Shown one piece after another: positions 53,539-64,000 of a stretch of 64,000 nucleotides of DNA. Numbering within the stretch: the stretch's first letter is position 1; the number at the start of each line of letters is the position of its first letter. A model generated the notes under the pieces. The model was not told where the DNA came from. It ran no database searches and saw only the letters and a program-made list of their open reading frames with translations. The position numbers and the translations under genes are program-made. This DNA comes from Natronorubrum sediminis (GTDB taxonomy: Archaea > Halobacteriota > Halobacteria > Halobacteriales > Natrialbaceae): NCBI RefSeq assembly GCF_900108095.1, contig NZ_FNWL01000001.1, positions 62,001-126,000 of the forward strand, given 5' to 3'.

Positions 53539-53943
53539 ATGGGTATCGAGACGATCACTATCGAGACCGACGCTCGATTGACGACGGTCGACGTGACCGA
53601 TCAGATCGCGAGCGTCGTCCCAGACGACCTCGAGTCCGGGACGGTCACGGCGTTCGTCGCGCATACGACGGCTGGACTCCTCGTCCAGGAGAACGAACCG
53701 CGATTGCGAGAAGACATCGAAGACTTTCTGAGCGACCTCGTTCCCGACGAGGGCCACGCTCACGATCGACTCGACGGGAACGCAGATTCTCATCTGAGGG
53801 CGGCGATGATCGGGCCGGACGTAACGATTCCCGTCGAAAACGGCGAGCTCGTCCTCGGCACCTGGCAGTCAATCCTGTTCGTCGAGTGTGACGGCCCGCG
53901 GACGCGTTCGCTCACGGTCGCGGTAACGCCTCACTCGGAGTGA
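53539..53943 (+). CDS. YjbQ/UPF0047 family protein
   Basis: A 134-residue protein with VTAFVAHTTAGLLVQENEP (conserved His and Glu), DRLDGNADSHLRAAMIGPD and LGTWQSILFVECDGPRTR. The family is described as a secondary thiamine-phosphate synthase-like enzyme of uncertain physiological role. An in-frame GTG at 53527 adds four residues. The ATG at 53539 is 27-28 nt after a GGATAGG promoter-like element. Confidence 0.9.
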   Translation: MGIETITIETDARLTTVDVTDQIASVVPDDLESGTVTAFVAHTTAGLLVQENEPRLREDIEDFLSDLVPDEGHAHDRLDGNADSHLRAAMIGPDVTIPVENGELVLGTWQSILFVECDGPRTRSLTVAVTPHSE

Positions 53944-53993
53944 CAGCAGCGCTCTCACCTCACAAGCGATGGTTTCCCACACCGATGCCCGCC

Positions 53994-54653
53994 TCAAACG
54001 CGAATCGGGCGGTCTGCCGAGACGCAATCGACGCCGCGCAACTCGAGGAGTTTTGCCGTCGTCCGGCGCTCGAGCGACCACGCGTGGACCTCGAGGTCGA
54101 CCGCTTTCGCTCGCGGGACGATGTTGGTCGTGAGACACCGCCAGTAGTTCGCACCGATGACGTCACAGTCCAGTTCGATCGCGGTCGTGACGGGGGTTTC
54201 GAGGTGGCGACTGGCCAGCAAGCCCGTCGGCTGCTCGCGGTCGAGTTCGCGAATTGCTCGCAGCTCCGGTATCAAAAACGAGGTCGTCACGACGCGATTG
54301 TCGACCGATTCGATCGCTTCGAGGACGTCGGCCGCGATGTCGAGTTCTTTCATCTCGAGATTGACTTCGACGCGCGAGGGCAACGCCTCGAGGAGTTCCT
54401 CGAGCGTCGGCACGCGCTCGCCGGACTCGAGAACGGTCTGGGTCTTGAGTTCCTCGAGTGACTGGTCGGCGACCACACCGACGCCGCCGGTGACGCGATC
54501 GATCGTCTCGTCGTGGATGACGACGAGTTCTCCCGACCCACACCGACGAACGTCGAACTCGACTGCATCCGCGCACTCGGCCGCAGATTGAATCGCGGCG
54601 ATCGTATTTTCCGGAGCCGTCGCGGCAAATCCTCGATGTGCGATCAAACGCAT
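53994..54653 (-). CDS. Glycerophosphodiester phosphodiesterase
   Basis: A 219-residue TIM-barrel enzyme with H6-R7 in LIAHRGFAATAPENT, EFDVRRCGSGELVVIHDE and the C-terminal VHAWSLERRTTAKLLELRGV. It hydrolyses glycerophosphodiesters to glycerol-3-phosphate and an alcohol; in archaea the phospholipid backbone is glycerol-1-phosphate, so the natural substrate is uncertain. No signal peptide, so cytoplasmic. Convergent with yjbQ. Confidence 0.93.
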   Translation of the reverse strand: MRLIAHRGFAATAPENTIAAIQSAAECADAVEFDVRRCGSGELVVIHDETIDRVTGGVGVVADQSLEELKTQTVLESGERVPTLEELLEALPSRVEVNLEMKELDIAADVLEAIESVDNRVVTTSFLIPELRAIRELDREQPTGLLASRHLETPVTTAIELDCDVIGANYWRCLTTNIVPRAKAVDLEVHAWSLERRTTAKLLELRGVDCVSADRPIRV

Positions 54654-54951
54654 TCACTGGCACAACAACGGCGACCGATTTCAGTGTCTCGCCTCGTGAC
54701 AGTTCCCCCGCATTTCTGAGCACGGTCTCGAATCACGGTCGGTATCGGCAGGACCACTCAAATCCACGATCTCTCGCTCGAGACGAATCCAGGATTTCAG
54801 CTGTTTAGACGCTTGTACCAACCGGACTCGATTTCGACCCAAACGGTGTAGTAGCCACTCTTAAATGGGTGCCACATATAGTAGGGTTCAGTTACGGATC
54901 GAATGGTCTCTATTGGGTCAGGAAGGCGCGACATGGGGTGGGGGTGCACAT

Positions 54952-55401
54952 ATGACTAGTCGAACTGACGACGTAGTCGAAATCCTGCTCGTCGAAGACA
55001 ATCCGGGAGATGTTCGGCTGACGAAGGAGGCGCTGATCCAGCTTTCGATCGAGACAACGACGCACGTTGCGATCGACGGCGACGAGGCACTCCAGTTTCT
55101 CTCGAGACGAAATCGGTCAGACACGGAATCGCTTCCCGATCTCGTCCTGTTAGATCTCAATTTGCCTCGAATGGGTGGACTCGAGGTACTCGAGGCGTTG
55201 GCGGACGAGTCGCTACCCGCTCGCATTCCGGTTGTCGTCCTCACGAGTTCCGACACGACGGAAGACATCGTCGAAAGTTACGAACTCGCCGCGAACGCCT
55301 ACCTGACCAAACCAACGGATCCGGCCGAATACACCGAGATGGTCGAGGCGCTCGCCCACTTTTGGTTCGAACAGGCTGCACTCCCCCCGATGAGTCACTG
55401 A
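54952..55401 (+). CDS. Single-domain response regulator (Rcp1/CheY type)
   Basis: A 149-residue receiver domain. The acidic pocket is E15/D16, the phosphoacceptor is D68 in LLDLNLPRMGGLE, and the conserved Thr/Ser (VVLTSS) and Lys (YLTKPTDP) follow. Family members with LVEDNPGDVRLTKEAL beginnings pair with phytochrome or haloarchaeal histidine kinases. No output domain is present. The ATG at 54952 is preceded by GGGGTGGGGGTG, a possible ribosome-binding site. No kinase is in the window. Confidence 0.92.
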   Translation: MTSRTDDVVEILLVEDNPGDVRLTKEALIQLSIETTTHVAIDGDEALQFLSRRNRSDTESLPDLVLLDLNLPRMGGLEVLEALADESLPARIPVVVLTSSDTTEDIVESYELAANAYLTKPTDPAEYTEMVEALAHFWFEQAALPPMSH

Positions 55402-55470
55402 TCGGCGTGGGGCTTCGACGCGACTGGCGACCACCCGAGCAATCATTGTTGTGGTCGTGGAAGCGGGCGT

Positions 55471-56190
55471 ATGGCTCCGTCCGAGTTTTCAGTCGACTTC
55501 GACGAGCGGGTCGCGATCGTTACGGGTGCAAGCGGTGCACTCGGTAGTGCTGTCGTCGAGCGATTCGACGACGCGGGGGCGACCGTCTGTGCCGTCGATG
55601 TCGTCGCTCCCGACGATGAAGACAGTCACCTCGAGATCACCGACGACGTCCACTTCTACGAGGGCGATCTGACCGACGAAGCCGACGTCGAGCGCCTCGT
55701 CTCCGACATCGTCGACGATCACGGCCGGATCGACCACTTGCTCAACATCGCCGGCACCTGGCGCGGTGGCGATCCAATCGAGGACACCGACCTCGAGGAG
55801 TTCGAACTGCTCGTGAACGTCAACCTACAAACCGCGTTTTTGGCGTCGAAACACGCGCTCCCTCACCTCCAGGAGACCGAGGGATCGATCGTCAGCGTCA
55901 GTGCGCGTTCGTCACTCGAGGGTGGCGAAGGGGATGGTCCCTACCGGATTACGAAAGCCGGCATTCGGCTACTAACCGAAACCATCGCCGAGGAGAACAC
56001 GGGAACCGTTCGCGCGAACGCCGTGATGCCGAGTGTGATCGACACGCCGATGAACCGCGAGATGATGTCGGATTCGGATCACGACGAGTGGGTCGATCCG
56101 GCGGACATCGCCGACGTAATGGCGTTTCTCTGTAGCGACGGGGCGTCGGTGACGAGCGGTGGCGCGGTGCCCGTCTACGGCGAAGCGTAA
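55471..56190 (+). CDS. Short-chain dehydrogenase/reductase
   Basis: A 239-residue SDR with the NAD(P)-binding TGASGALGSAVVERF, a downstream NIAG loop (LLNIAGTWRGG), the catalytic serine in VSVSARSSLEGG and Y-x-x-x-K in GPYRITKAG. The C-terminal SSDGASVTSGGAVPVYG is typical of oxidoreductases acting on small alcohols. Substrate unknown. Confidence 0.92.
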   Translation: MAPSEFSVDFDERVAIVTGASGALGSAVVERFDDAGATVCAVDVVAPDDEDSHLEITDDVHFYEGDLTDEADVERLVSDIVDDHGRIDHLLNIAGTWRGGDPIEDTDLEEFELLVNVNLQTAFLASKHALPHLQETEGSIVSVSARSSLEGGEGDGPYRITKAGIRLLTETIAEENTGTVRANAVMPSVIDTPMNREMMSDSDHDEWVDPADIADVMAFLCSDGASVTSGGAVPVYGEA

Positions 56191-56269
56191 GCGAGCGATG
56201 GTGGCTGTGCGTTGCTCACTCAGAAACCCAGCTTCTCGTCTCGAAAAACCACAAAAGAAGGCTCGAACG

Positions 56270-57670
56270 CTACAGATTCGCGCTGATCCAGTCAGCGAAG
56301 TCCCCCGTCAGGAAGCCGACGTAGTCGACGATACCGAGCGCGAGGGTGATTGCCAGCACGACGACGAGCGGAATGCGAACCGCCCAGATCCACGCCGCAC
56401 CAGCGGATCCGATATCGTCGACGCCTTTCGATACTTCGTCCAAGGCAGCGTCCGGGATGACCCACCCGACGAAGATGACGAGTAACAGGGCTCCGAGGAC
56501 AAGCAAGACCGAATCAGCGAAGTAATCGAACAACTCGAGGAAGACGAGGTCGTACGTCACGGGAACTCCGAGTGCGAATACCGAGCCACCTGCGAGCAGT
56601 GCTGCAGGGCGACGCTCGAAGCCGTGTTCGTCCATCAGGTACGCGACGATGAACTCGAGGATACTGATCGCACTCGAGAGCGCCGCGACGGCGACGACGC
56701 CGAAGAAGAGCAACCCGAGCACGTCGGGGACCTCCGTCATCGCGTCCGCAACTGCTGTGAAGATTGCACCGATCGGCGACGCAAACAGGAGTTCACCATC
56801 TGGGTCAGGCGTTGCGGTAAGCAGAATCGGGAAGACGATCAGGCCGACCAACAGCGCGATTGCGGTATCGAACCCGATGATGATCCCGCCGTCCTTTGCG
56901 AGGTTTCGATCTTCACCGACGTAGGACGCGTAGACGATCATCACACCCATTCCGAGCGAGAGCGTGAAGAACGCCTGTCCGGCCGCGGCCGGCAGAAGCG
57001 TCGTCCAATTAGCGGCAATTTCGCTGAAATCGGGCGAGAGGTAGTACTCGTACCCATCGCTCGCACCGGGAAGGGTAGCAGCCCAGATTGCGAGTCCGAC
57101 GAGCAAGACGATAAGCGATGGGACCATAACCTTGACCGCGAGTTCGATCCCCTTCCTGACCCCGAGGGCAACGATGCCGATCGTTACCAACATAAAGAGC
57201 GTGTGGAACAGAATCGAATCGAGCCCCGTCGCGACGGAGTCGAACAGCAATTCGGCCGGTATCGTATCGTCTCCGGCTTCGCCTTCGTACTGACCGACTG
57301 CATCGTCGTAGCCGTCGGTCACACCGATGATGAAGTAGCGAACGAACCAGCCCGCAACGACGCTGTAGTACGAGAGGATGACGAACGCAGTGACGAAGAA
57401 CACGTATCCGACGTACTTCCACACCCCGCTGCCGAGTTCACGAAGTGCACCGACAGGATTGAGTTTGGTTCGTCGGCCGATGACGAACTCCACGAGAATC
57501 GCCGGAAATCCGATGAGGAAGATAAACAGCAGATAGACGAGGAGGAACGCCGCACCACCACCCTCACTCGTGACGAACGGGAATCGCCAAATGTTTCCTA
57601 ACCCCACCGCGCTCCCCACCGCGGCGAGAATGAAGCCTGTTCTTGTTGCCCATGTCTCTCGTTGAGCCAT
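56270..57670 (-). CDS. Sodium-dependent transporter (SNF/LeuT family)
   Basis: A 466-residue membrane protein with about eleven helices. The N-terminal GSAVGLGNIWRFPFVTSEGG and the unwound TM1 region, followed by the long hydrophobic stretches through the C-terminus, are diagnostic of the neurotransmitter:sodium symporter family. It imports amino acids or related solutes with Na+. The start at 57670 has its TATA element at 57692-57703, 27 nt upstream. Confidence 0.93.
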   Translation of the reverse strand: MAQRETWATRTGFILAAVGSAVGLGNIWRFPFVTSEGGGAAFLLVYLLFIFLIGFPAILVEFVIGRRTKLNPVGALRELGSGVWKYVGYVFFVTAFVILSYYSVVAGWFVRYFIIGVTDGYDDAVGQYEGEAGDDTIPAELLFDSVATGLDSILFHTLFMLVTIGIVALGVRKGIELAVKVMVPSLIVLLVGLAIWAATLPGASDGYEYYLSPDFSEIAANWTTLLPAAAGQAFFTLSLGMGVMIVYASYVGEDRNLAKDGGIIIGFDTAIALLVGLIVFPILLTATPDPDGELLFASPIGAIFTAVADAMTEVPDVLGLLFFGVVAVAALSSAISILEFIVAYLMDEHGFERRPAALLAGGSVFALGVPVTYDLVFLELFDYFADSVLLVLGALLLVIFVGWVIPDAALDEVSKGVDDIGSAGAAWIWAVRIPLVVVLAITLALGIVDYVGFLTGDFADWISANL

Positions 57671-57691
57671 GTCTTGCCCATTGAGAGGGGT

Positions 57692-57703
57692 GTTATATAT
57701 AAC
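57692..57703 (-). promoter_or_regulatory. Palindromic TATA element GTTATATATAAC
   Basis: A perfect 12-bp palindrome centred 27-28 nt before the SNF transporter start. Because it is symmetric, it could also support rightward transcription towards pccB. Confidence 0.6.
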
Positions 57704-57837
57704 TTTCTACGGTATTTTCCCTCGAGATAACGAGCGTCTATTTATAATTGCTGTCGGTCGTTCCACCATTTGCCACCTCGGTGGTTATTAATTGTGATGG
57801 AGTTGCGGAATCCTTTTCCAGTAGGTTCTCGCACGAG

Positions 57838-57845
57838 AATATATG
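57838..57845 (+). promoter_or_regulatory. TATA element of pccB
   Basis: AATATATG is centred 27 nt before GTG 57869. It fixes that unusual start codon and predicts a leaderless mRNA. Confidence 0.6.
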
Positions 57846-57868
57846 AACCACGCAGGGGTGCATCGACC

Positions 57869-59790
<1,922 letters not shown>

Positions 59791-59887
59791 CGCAGTGGCG
59801 ACTGGCGTTTCGAGCGATCGATTTTCACGGGATACTCTTCCTCGAGACGTGTCCGCGTGCTTGTGGACCTGACGCACAATGAGTGCG

Positions 59888-59893
59888 CTTAAG
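59888..59893 (+). promoter_or_regulatory. TATA element of the 62-residue membrane protein gene
   Basis: CTTAAG is centred 27 nt before the ATG at 59918, confirming that start over an earlier in-frame ATG. Confidence 0.5.
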
Positions 59894-59917
59894 AGACACC
59901 GTCCACAACCCCCGAAC

Positions 59918-60106
59918 ATGGCCACGCAAACCGAATCTTCGACGGACATGGGTGTAGGACTGGCATTTGCACTCAGCGCAGTTGCAGCGATTGGTGCGTT
60001 GTTGATGTTCACCGGCGCCCCGGACATGACCGCAGCCTGGGGATTCGCCGCAGCGATGCTCTTTAGCGCGCTGGCAGTCGTTGGCATTCACCTTTACTGG
60101 GACTAA
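59918..60106 (+). CDS. Two-helix small membrane protein (62 aa)
   Basis: MATQTESSTDMGVGLAFALS continues into two membrane helices separated by GAPDMTAAWG and ends HLYWD. It has the compact form of subunits of transporter or respiratory complexes, but no motif. The promoter element supports it as an independent gene. Function unknown. Confidence 0.7.
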   Translation: MATQTESSTDMGVGLAFALSAVAAIGALLMFTGAPDMTAAWGFAAAMLFSALAVVGIHLYWD

Positions 60107-60198
60107 TCGCCAGGCGAGACGTCGTTCAATACCGGCGTACGTTCCGAATCGGGCTACAAAAGTTAAGAGCGACGATGTCCTAAACCCTCCTACGGACG

Positions 60199-60423
60199 AT
60201 GACCGACTACTCCAACGAAGAGCAAGAAATCCTCTCGTACCTCCGGGAGAGTGCGACTCGAGGTGAACAGTACTTCCGGGCGAAGAATATCGCGGAAGCG
60301 ATTGGGCTGTCATCGAAGCAGGTCGGTTCCCGCCTCCCTCACCTCGCCGAAAAGGCAGACGAGGTCGACATCGAAAAGTGGGGTCGCGCTCGCTCGACGA
60401 CGTGGAGAGTAACGATTAGTTAA
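60199..60423 (+). CDS. Small winged-helix protein (DUF7123-like)
   Basis: A 74-residue protein with an HTH (FRAKNIAEAIGLSSKQVGSR) and a C-terminal wing WGRARSTTWRVTIS. The wording EKWGRARSTTWRV is typical of a haloarchaeal family of tiny wHTH regulators. A GTTAAGAG element near 60162-60169 gives a leader of only a few bases. Target unknown. Confidence 0.8.
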   Translation: MTDYSNEEQEILSYLRESATRGEQYFRAKNIAEAIGLSSKQVGSRLPHLAEKADEVDIEKWGRARSTTWRVTIS

Positions 60424-60482
60424 TCACCGGCCGGAACTGGGTCGTTGTGTCGGTGGAGTAACGTGACGTTCGGTCCACGGTC

Positions 60483-60490
60483 TTTTTACC
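60483..60490 (+). promoter_or_regulatory. TATA element of the SRPBCC gene
   Basis: TTTTTACC is centred 27 nt before the ATG at 60513, which selects that start over an in-frame ATG at 60492. Confidence 0.5.
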
Positions 60491-60512
60491 AGTGACTCCC
60501 GGAGTTAGGGCC

Positions 60513-60959
60513 ATGACAGTACGGGTCGATCGATCGTTCGAGGTTTCGGCGCCACCCGAACGTGTCTGGGCATTCATTGCTGACCCAGAGAATCGCGCAC
60601 AGGCGATCAGTGTCGTCCACGAGTACACCGCGAACGATCCTGCCGGCAAAGAAGTAACCTGGCACGTCGAATTACCGATTCCGTTCGTTCGGAAAACGAT
60701 CACCGTCGAAACCGAAGACGTGGCGCGTGACCCACCGACGTATGTCGAGTTCGTCGGCAGATCGAAGGTGATGGACGTCACCGGGACGCACGAAATCGTC
60801 GAAACAGCCGACGGCACCCGCCTAGAGAATTCGTTCGTCGTCGATGGCAAACTCCCTGGCGTGGAGACGTTCTTCGAACGAAATCTCGACGACGAACTCG
60901 AGAACTTGCGTGTCGCCCTCGCGGACGACCTCCGGGCGACCAACTCAGGGGGCGACTGA
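60513..60959 (+). CDS. SRPBCC (START/CoxG-like) domain protein
   Basis: A 148-residue ligand-binding fold: MTVRVDRSFEVSAPPERVWAF, PENRAQAISVVHEY and the C-terminal helix FFERNLDDELENLRVALAD. Members bind hydrophobic ligands or act as polyketide cyclases or CO-dehydrogenase accessory proteins; nothing here narrows the role. Confidence 0.85.
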   Translation: MTVRVDRSFEVSAPPERVWAFIADPENRAQAISVVHEYTANDPAGKEVTWHVELPIPFVRKTITVETEDVARDPPTYVEFVGRSKVMDVTGTHEIVETADGTRLENSFVVDGKLPGVETFFERNLDDELENLRVALADDLRATNSGGD

Positions 60960-61030
60960 CGACGCTCACTCGAGGATCGACAACACACGGGAATGACGGC
61001 ACTCGAGGACAGACACCATCGGATTCAGAC

Positions 61031-61091
61031 GACACCGACAATTGACACCACACGATGACACCGACAATTGACACCACACGATGACACCGAC
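61031..61091 (+). repeat. 26-bp tandem duplication across the nitrilase-family start codon
   Basis: Units at 61031-61056 and 61057-61082 are identical, followed by 9 matching bases. The second unit's end supplies ATG 61081, the start of the next gene. The first unit's end supplies an ATG at 61055 that opens a frame MTPTIDTTR whose TGA (61082-61084) overlaps ATG 61081. Confidence 0.9.
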
Positions 61092-61914
61092 TCCGACCAC
61101 ACCGTTTACACTCGCACTCGCACAGATCGACGTCGAACCGACCGCTGTCGACGCGAACGTCGAACGCGCACTCGAGGCCATCTCGCGTGGGGCCTCGCGC
61201 GGCGCGGACCTGGTTGCACTGCCGGAGCTGTTCAACGTCGGGTACTTCGCGTTCGACAGCTACTCGGACCTCGCGGAACCGATCGACGGCACGACGCTCG
61301 CTCGCATTCGAGAGGCAGCGGCCGAACACGGCGTCGCCGTGCTTGCGGGGAGTATCGTCGAAGACCTCGAGGCGACGGCGACCGTCGAGACGCCGGCAGA
61401 CGAGGGGTTTGCAAACACGGCGGTGCTGTTCGATTCGAACGGTGACCGTCAACTGATCTACCGGAAACACCACCTCTTTGGGTACGAGTCGGCCGAATCC
61501 GAACTACTCGTTCCGGGTGAGCGCATCGAGACGGCAACCGTTGGCGGGGTCACTATCGGAACGACGACCTGTTACGATCTCCGCTTTCCGGCCCTCTACC
61601 GACGACTCGTCGATGCCGGCGCAGAATTAGTGCTCGTCCCGAGCGCGTGGCCGTATCCGCGCCTCGAGCACTGGCAAACGCTTTCACGCGCTCGCGCGAT
61701 CGAGAATCAATGCTTCCTCGCGGCGATCAACGGCTCGGGCCACTTCGAAGACGCCGACGCGACCCTGCTCGGACGGTCGACCGTCTACGACCCGTGGGGG
61801 ACGACGCTGGCCTCGAGTGGTGACGAGCCTGCTCTGATCGTCGCGGATCTAGACCTCGAGCACGTCGGGCAGGTTCGATCGGAGTTTCCCGCACTTCAAG
61901 ACCGGCGACTGTAA
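61081..61914 (+). CDS. Carbon-nitrogen hydrolase (nitrilase superfamily)
   Basis: A 277-residue amidase-like protein with the catalytic Glu-Lys-Cys triad: E49 in ALPELFNVGY, K129 in YRKHHLFG and C164 in TTTCYDLRFPALYR. The SANS AWPYPRLEHWQ segment follows. It hydrolyses an amide or omega-amide; the short form resembles omega-amidase/Nit2 branch enzymes. Its 5' end lies in a 26-bp tandem duplication. Confidence 0.92.
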   Translation: MTPTPTTPFTLALAQIDVEPTAVDANVERALEAISRGASRGADLVALPELFNVGYFAFDSYSDLAEPIDGTTLARIREAAAEHGVAVLAGSIVEDLEATATVETPADEGFANTAVLFDSNGDRQLIYRKHHLFGYESAESELLVPGERIETATVGGVTIGTTTCYDLRFPALYRRLVDAGAELVLVPSAWPYPRLEHWQTLSRARAIENQCFLAAINGSGHFEDADATLLGRSTVYDPWGTTLASSGDEPALIVADLDLEHVGQVRSEFPALQDRRL

Positions 61915-62234
61915 CTGTACCGCGTTCGTCACTTCCAGAACGGCGACGTCGATCACTGAATTTTTATTTCAGGGACCCGATTGTTCGACCTGCCGGTTAC
62001 AGGCGCTTTTCACGTCACGACCGGCAGAGCGCGTCTCCGGCCCGACACACGCTCGAATCCCGGGACTCGAGCGTGTCTCGTCTCCGTCCCACCTCGACCC
62101 CACTCCTCTTTCGTTGCTGTCGAGTCGTTGACTATCCGCGTCAGACGGCCGATCTCGCAGAAATTGCGAAAAGTACCATCGGCCAGCCCGTTGCGAAAAA
62201 GTAAGGTAGTGGGTTCGCGTGGGTTTTGACAGGA
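61915..62234. other. Upstream region of pccA with direct repeats
   Basis: No gene seen in these 320 bp. Features: an interrupted inverted repeat CTGAA...TTCAG with a T-rich loop (61956-61972), which may terminate the nitrilase transcript; the direct repeats TTGCGAAAAGTA (62164-62175) and TTGCGAAAAAGTA (62191-62203); and AAGTAAGG, whose centre is about 30 nt before the ATG at 62235. Confidence 0.4.
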
Positions 62235-64000
62235 ATGTTCAGGAAGGTTCTCGTAGCAAATCGCGGGGAAATCGCAGTTCGAGTGATGCGAGCCTGTGAG
62301 GAGTTGAATATCGGGACCGTCGCGATCTACTCCGACGCCGATTCGGAGTCGGGACACGTCCGCTTCGCCGACGAAGCGTACAACGTCGGTCCGGCTCGAG
62401 CGGCCGATTCGTACCTCGATCACGAGGCGGTTATCGACGCCGCACGGCGAGCCGATGCCGATGCGATCCACCCCGGCTACGGCTTCCTCGCGGAGAACGC
62501 CGAATTCGCGAGCAAAGTCGAAGCTGCCGATGGTATTACCTGGATCGGTCCTGCGAGTGACGCAATGGAATCACTCGGTGAGAAGACCAAAGCGCGGACG
62601 ATTATGAACGAGGCAGACGTGCCGATCGTCCCCGGAACGACGGATCCCGTCACCGAACCCGAGGAGGTCACCGCCTTCGGCGAGGAACACGGCTATCCGA
62701 TCGCGATCAAAGCCGAAGGTGGCGGTGGCGGACGCGGGATGAAAGTCGTCTGGGACGAGAGCGAAGTCGAAGACCAACTCGAGAGCGCCCAGCGCGAGGG
62801 TGAGGCCTACTTCGACAACGACTCAGTCTACCTCGAGCGCTACCTCGAGAACCCTCGCCACATCGAAGTCCAGATCGTCGCCGACCACGACGGCAACGTT
62901 CGTCACCTCGGCGAGCGTGACTGTTCGCTCCAGCGCCGCCATCAGAAGGTTATCGAAGAAGGCCCCTCCGCAGCACTCTCCGACGAACTGCGCGAGAAGA
63001 TCGGCGAGGCCGCTCGCCGCGGGGTTTCTGCGGCGGAGTACACCAACGCCGGCACCGTCGAATTCCTCGTCGAGGAAGCGTCCGGACGCAGTCCCGACGA
63101 ACCGCTTGGCCCCGACGCAAACTTCTACTTCCTCGAGGTCAACACGCGAATTCAAGTCGAGCACACCGTCACCGAGGAAATCACCGGCATCGACATCGTC
63201 AAACGTCAGATCCGAATCGCCGCCGGCGAAGAAATCGATTTCGAACAAGACGAGGTCGAGATCGACGGTCACGCGATCGAGTTCCGGATCAACGCGGAGA
63301 ACGCGGCCGAGGACTTCGCTCCCGCGACCGGGGGCACGTTGGAGACGTACGATCCGCCGGGTGGAGTCGGCGTCCGGATGGACGACGCCCTCCGACAGGG
63401 CGACGACCTCGTCACGGACTACGACTCGATGATCGCGAAGCTAATCGTCTGGGGCGAAGACCGCGAGGAGTGTATCGACCGCTCACTGCGCGCGTTAGGT
63501 GAGTACGAAATCGATGGCATTCCAACGATCATCCCGTTCCACCGACTCATGCTCACCGACGAGGAGTTCGTCGAGAGCACGCACACGACGAAGTACCTCG
63601 ACGAAGAACTCGAGGAGAGTCGAATCGAGGAGGCCCAAGAGCAGTGGGGCGGAGACGTCGGCGATGGCTCGAGTGAGGACGAAGAGGCCGTCGAACGCGA
63701 GTTCACCGTCGAGGTCAACGGCAAGCGATTCGAAGTCGAACTCGCAGAGCACGGTGCCCCGGCGATTCCGGCCGGCGACGTCGACGTCGACGGTGGCCAC
63801 ACCGAACCGCCACAGCCAGCAGGCGGCTCGAGCGATAGTAGTGATCTCGAGGGCGACGGTGAAACCGTCGACGCAGAGATGCAGGGAACGATTCTCGACG
63901 TCGCCGTCGAAACGGGAGACGAAGTCGCCGCTGGCGACGTGCTCGTCGTTCTCGAGGCGATGAAGATGGAAAACGATATCGTGGCCTCGAAGGGCGGCAC
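62235..64000 (+). CDS. pccA: Acyl-CoA carboxylase biotin carboxylase/BCCP subunit (PccA-like), 3' incomplete
   Basis: At least 588 residues. The N-terminal biotin carboxylase begins [20 protein letters not shown] and has the ATP-grasp glycine loop [15 protein letters not shown] and [12 protein letters not shown]-like and [14 protein letters not shown] signatures. A long acidic linker (about 465-540) leads to the biotinyl domain with the biotin-accepting lysine K577 in EAMKMEN. The gene runs off the window, probably by only a few dozen bases. It pairs with pccB and pccX upstream, although a 2.8-kb block of unrelated genes separates them. Confidence 0.95.
   Translation, partial: MFRKVLVANRGEIAVRVMRACEELNIGTVAIYSDADSESGHVRFADEAYNVGPARAADSYLDHEAVIDAARRADADAIHPGYGFLAENAEFASKVEAADGITWIGPASDAMESLGEKTKARTIMNEADVPIVPGTTDPVTEPEEVTAFGEEHGYPIAIKAEGGGGGRGMKVVWDESEVEDQLESAQREGEAYFDNDSVYLERYLENPRHIEVQIVADHDGNVRHLGERDCSLQRRHQKVIEEGPSAALSDELREKIGEAARRGVSAAEYTNAGTVEFLVEEASGRSPDEPLGPDANFYFLEVNTRIQVEHTVTEEITGIDIVKRQIRIAAGEEIDFEQDEVEIDGHAIEFRINAENAAEDFAPATGGTLETYDPPGGVGVRMDDALRQGDDLVTDYDSMIAKLIVWGEDREECIDRSLRALGEYEIDGIPTIIPFHRLMLTDEEFVESTHTTKYLDEELEESRIEEAQEQWGGDVGDGSSEDEEAVEREFTVEVNGKRFEVELAEHGAPAIPAGDVDVDGGHTEPPQPAGGSSDSSDLEGDGETVDAEMQGTILDVAVETGDEVAAGDVLVVLEAMKMENDIVASKGG

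Overview
The window comes from a halophilic archaeon (class Halobacteria). The evidence is uniformly high GC content, very acidic predicted proteins, frequent CTCGAG hexamers, archaeal core genes (TFB, RNA polymerase subunit L, Dph2, HisF, GatCA) and many leaderless promoters with a TATA element centred about 27 nt before the start codon. Family content (paired PrkA proteins, a salactin-like actin, Pcc-type carboxylase) suggests, but does not prove, a Natrialbales-like lineage. No rRNA, tRNA, CRISPR array, insertion sequence or prophage was seen; this is chromosomal core and shared accessory sequence.

Layout. 1-4.9 kb: a partial wHTH regulator, dph2, a four-TM CdpA-like cell-division protein beside an actin-like protein, a zinc microprotein and a METTL5-type methyltransferase. 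5-8.2 kb: a LolD/MacB-type ABC exporter operon. 8.5-14.5 kb: a rhomboid protease fusion, rpoL, a zinc-ribbon membrane protein, hisF, small conserved haloarchaeal proteins and a molybdopterin oxidoreductase. 14.6-28.8 kb: a menaquinone region (menF-menD, menB, menA-menC-menE). It is interrupted by a DnaJ-membrane fusion, a polytopic membrane protein with a CPGC motif, and a three-gene exported group (DyP-like, P19/Tp34-like with a His/Asp-rich loop, cohesin-like) that looks iron-related.

28.9-35 kb: an NRDE protein, a wHTH regulator, gatCA, tfb, a zinc microprotein, an epoxide-hydrolase-like enzyme and a bat/DmsR-type regulator. 35.4-39.3 kb: an orphan Fe-S/NrfD membrane oxidoreductase module with two paralogous small membrane proteins and no catalytic molybdopterin subunit. 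39.4-44 kb: Mrp/NBP35, an amphi-Trp protein, an overlapping PHP/asparagine-synthetase-like pair, UPF0179 and DUF5820. 44.6-52.3 kb: the prkA1-prkA2-yeaH-spoVR operon behind a roughly 600 bp upstream region. 52.4-57.7 kb: HEAT-repeat protein, YjbQ, GDPD, response regulator, SDR and SNF transporter. 57.9-64 kb: acyl-CoA (probably propionyl-CoA) carboxylase pccB-pccX and, after four small or unrelated genes, pccA, which runs off the window.

Themes. The window couples quinone synthesis to a quinone-reactive NrfD module, and has two candidate multi-gene systems of uncertain function (Fe-S/NrfD plus small membrane proteins; PrkA1/PrkA2/YeaH/SpoVR). Several genes are preceded by very short ORFs ending in an ATGA or GTGA overlap with the main start codon. 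One of these, before the nitrilase-family gene, was created by an exact 26-bp duplication.
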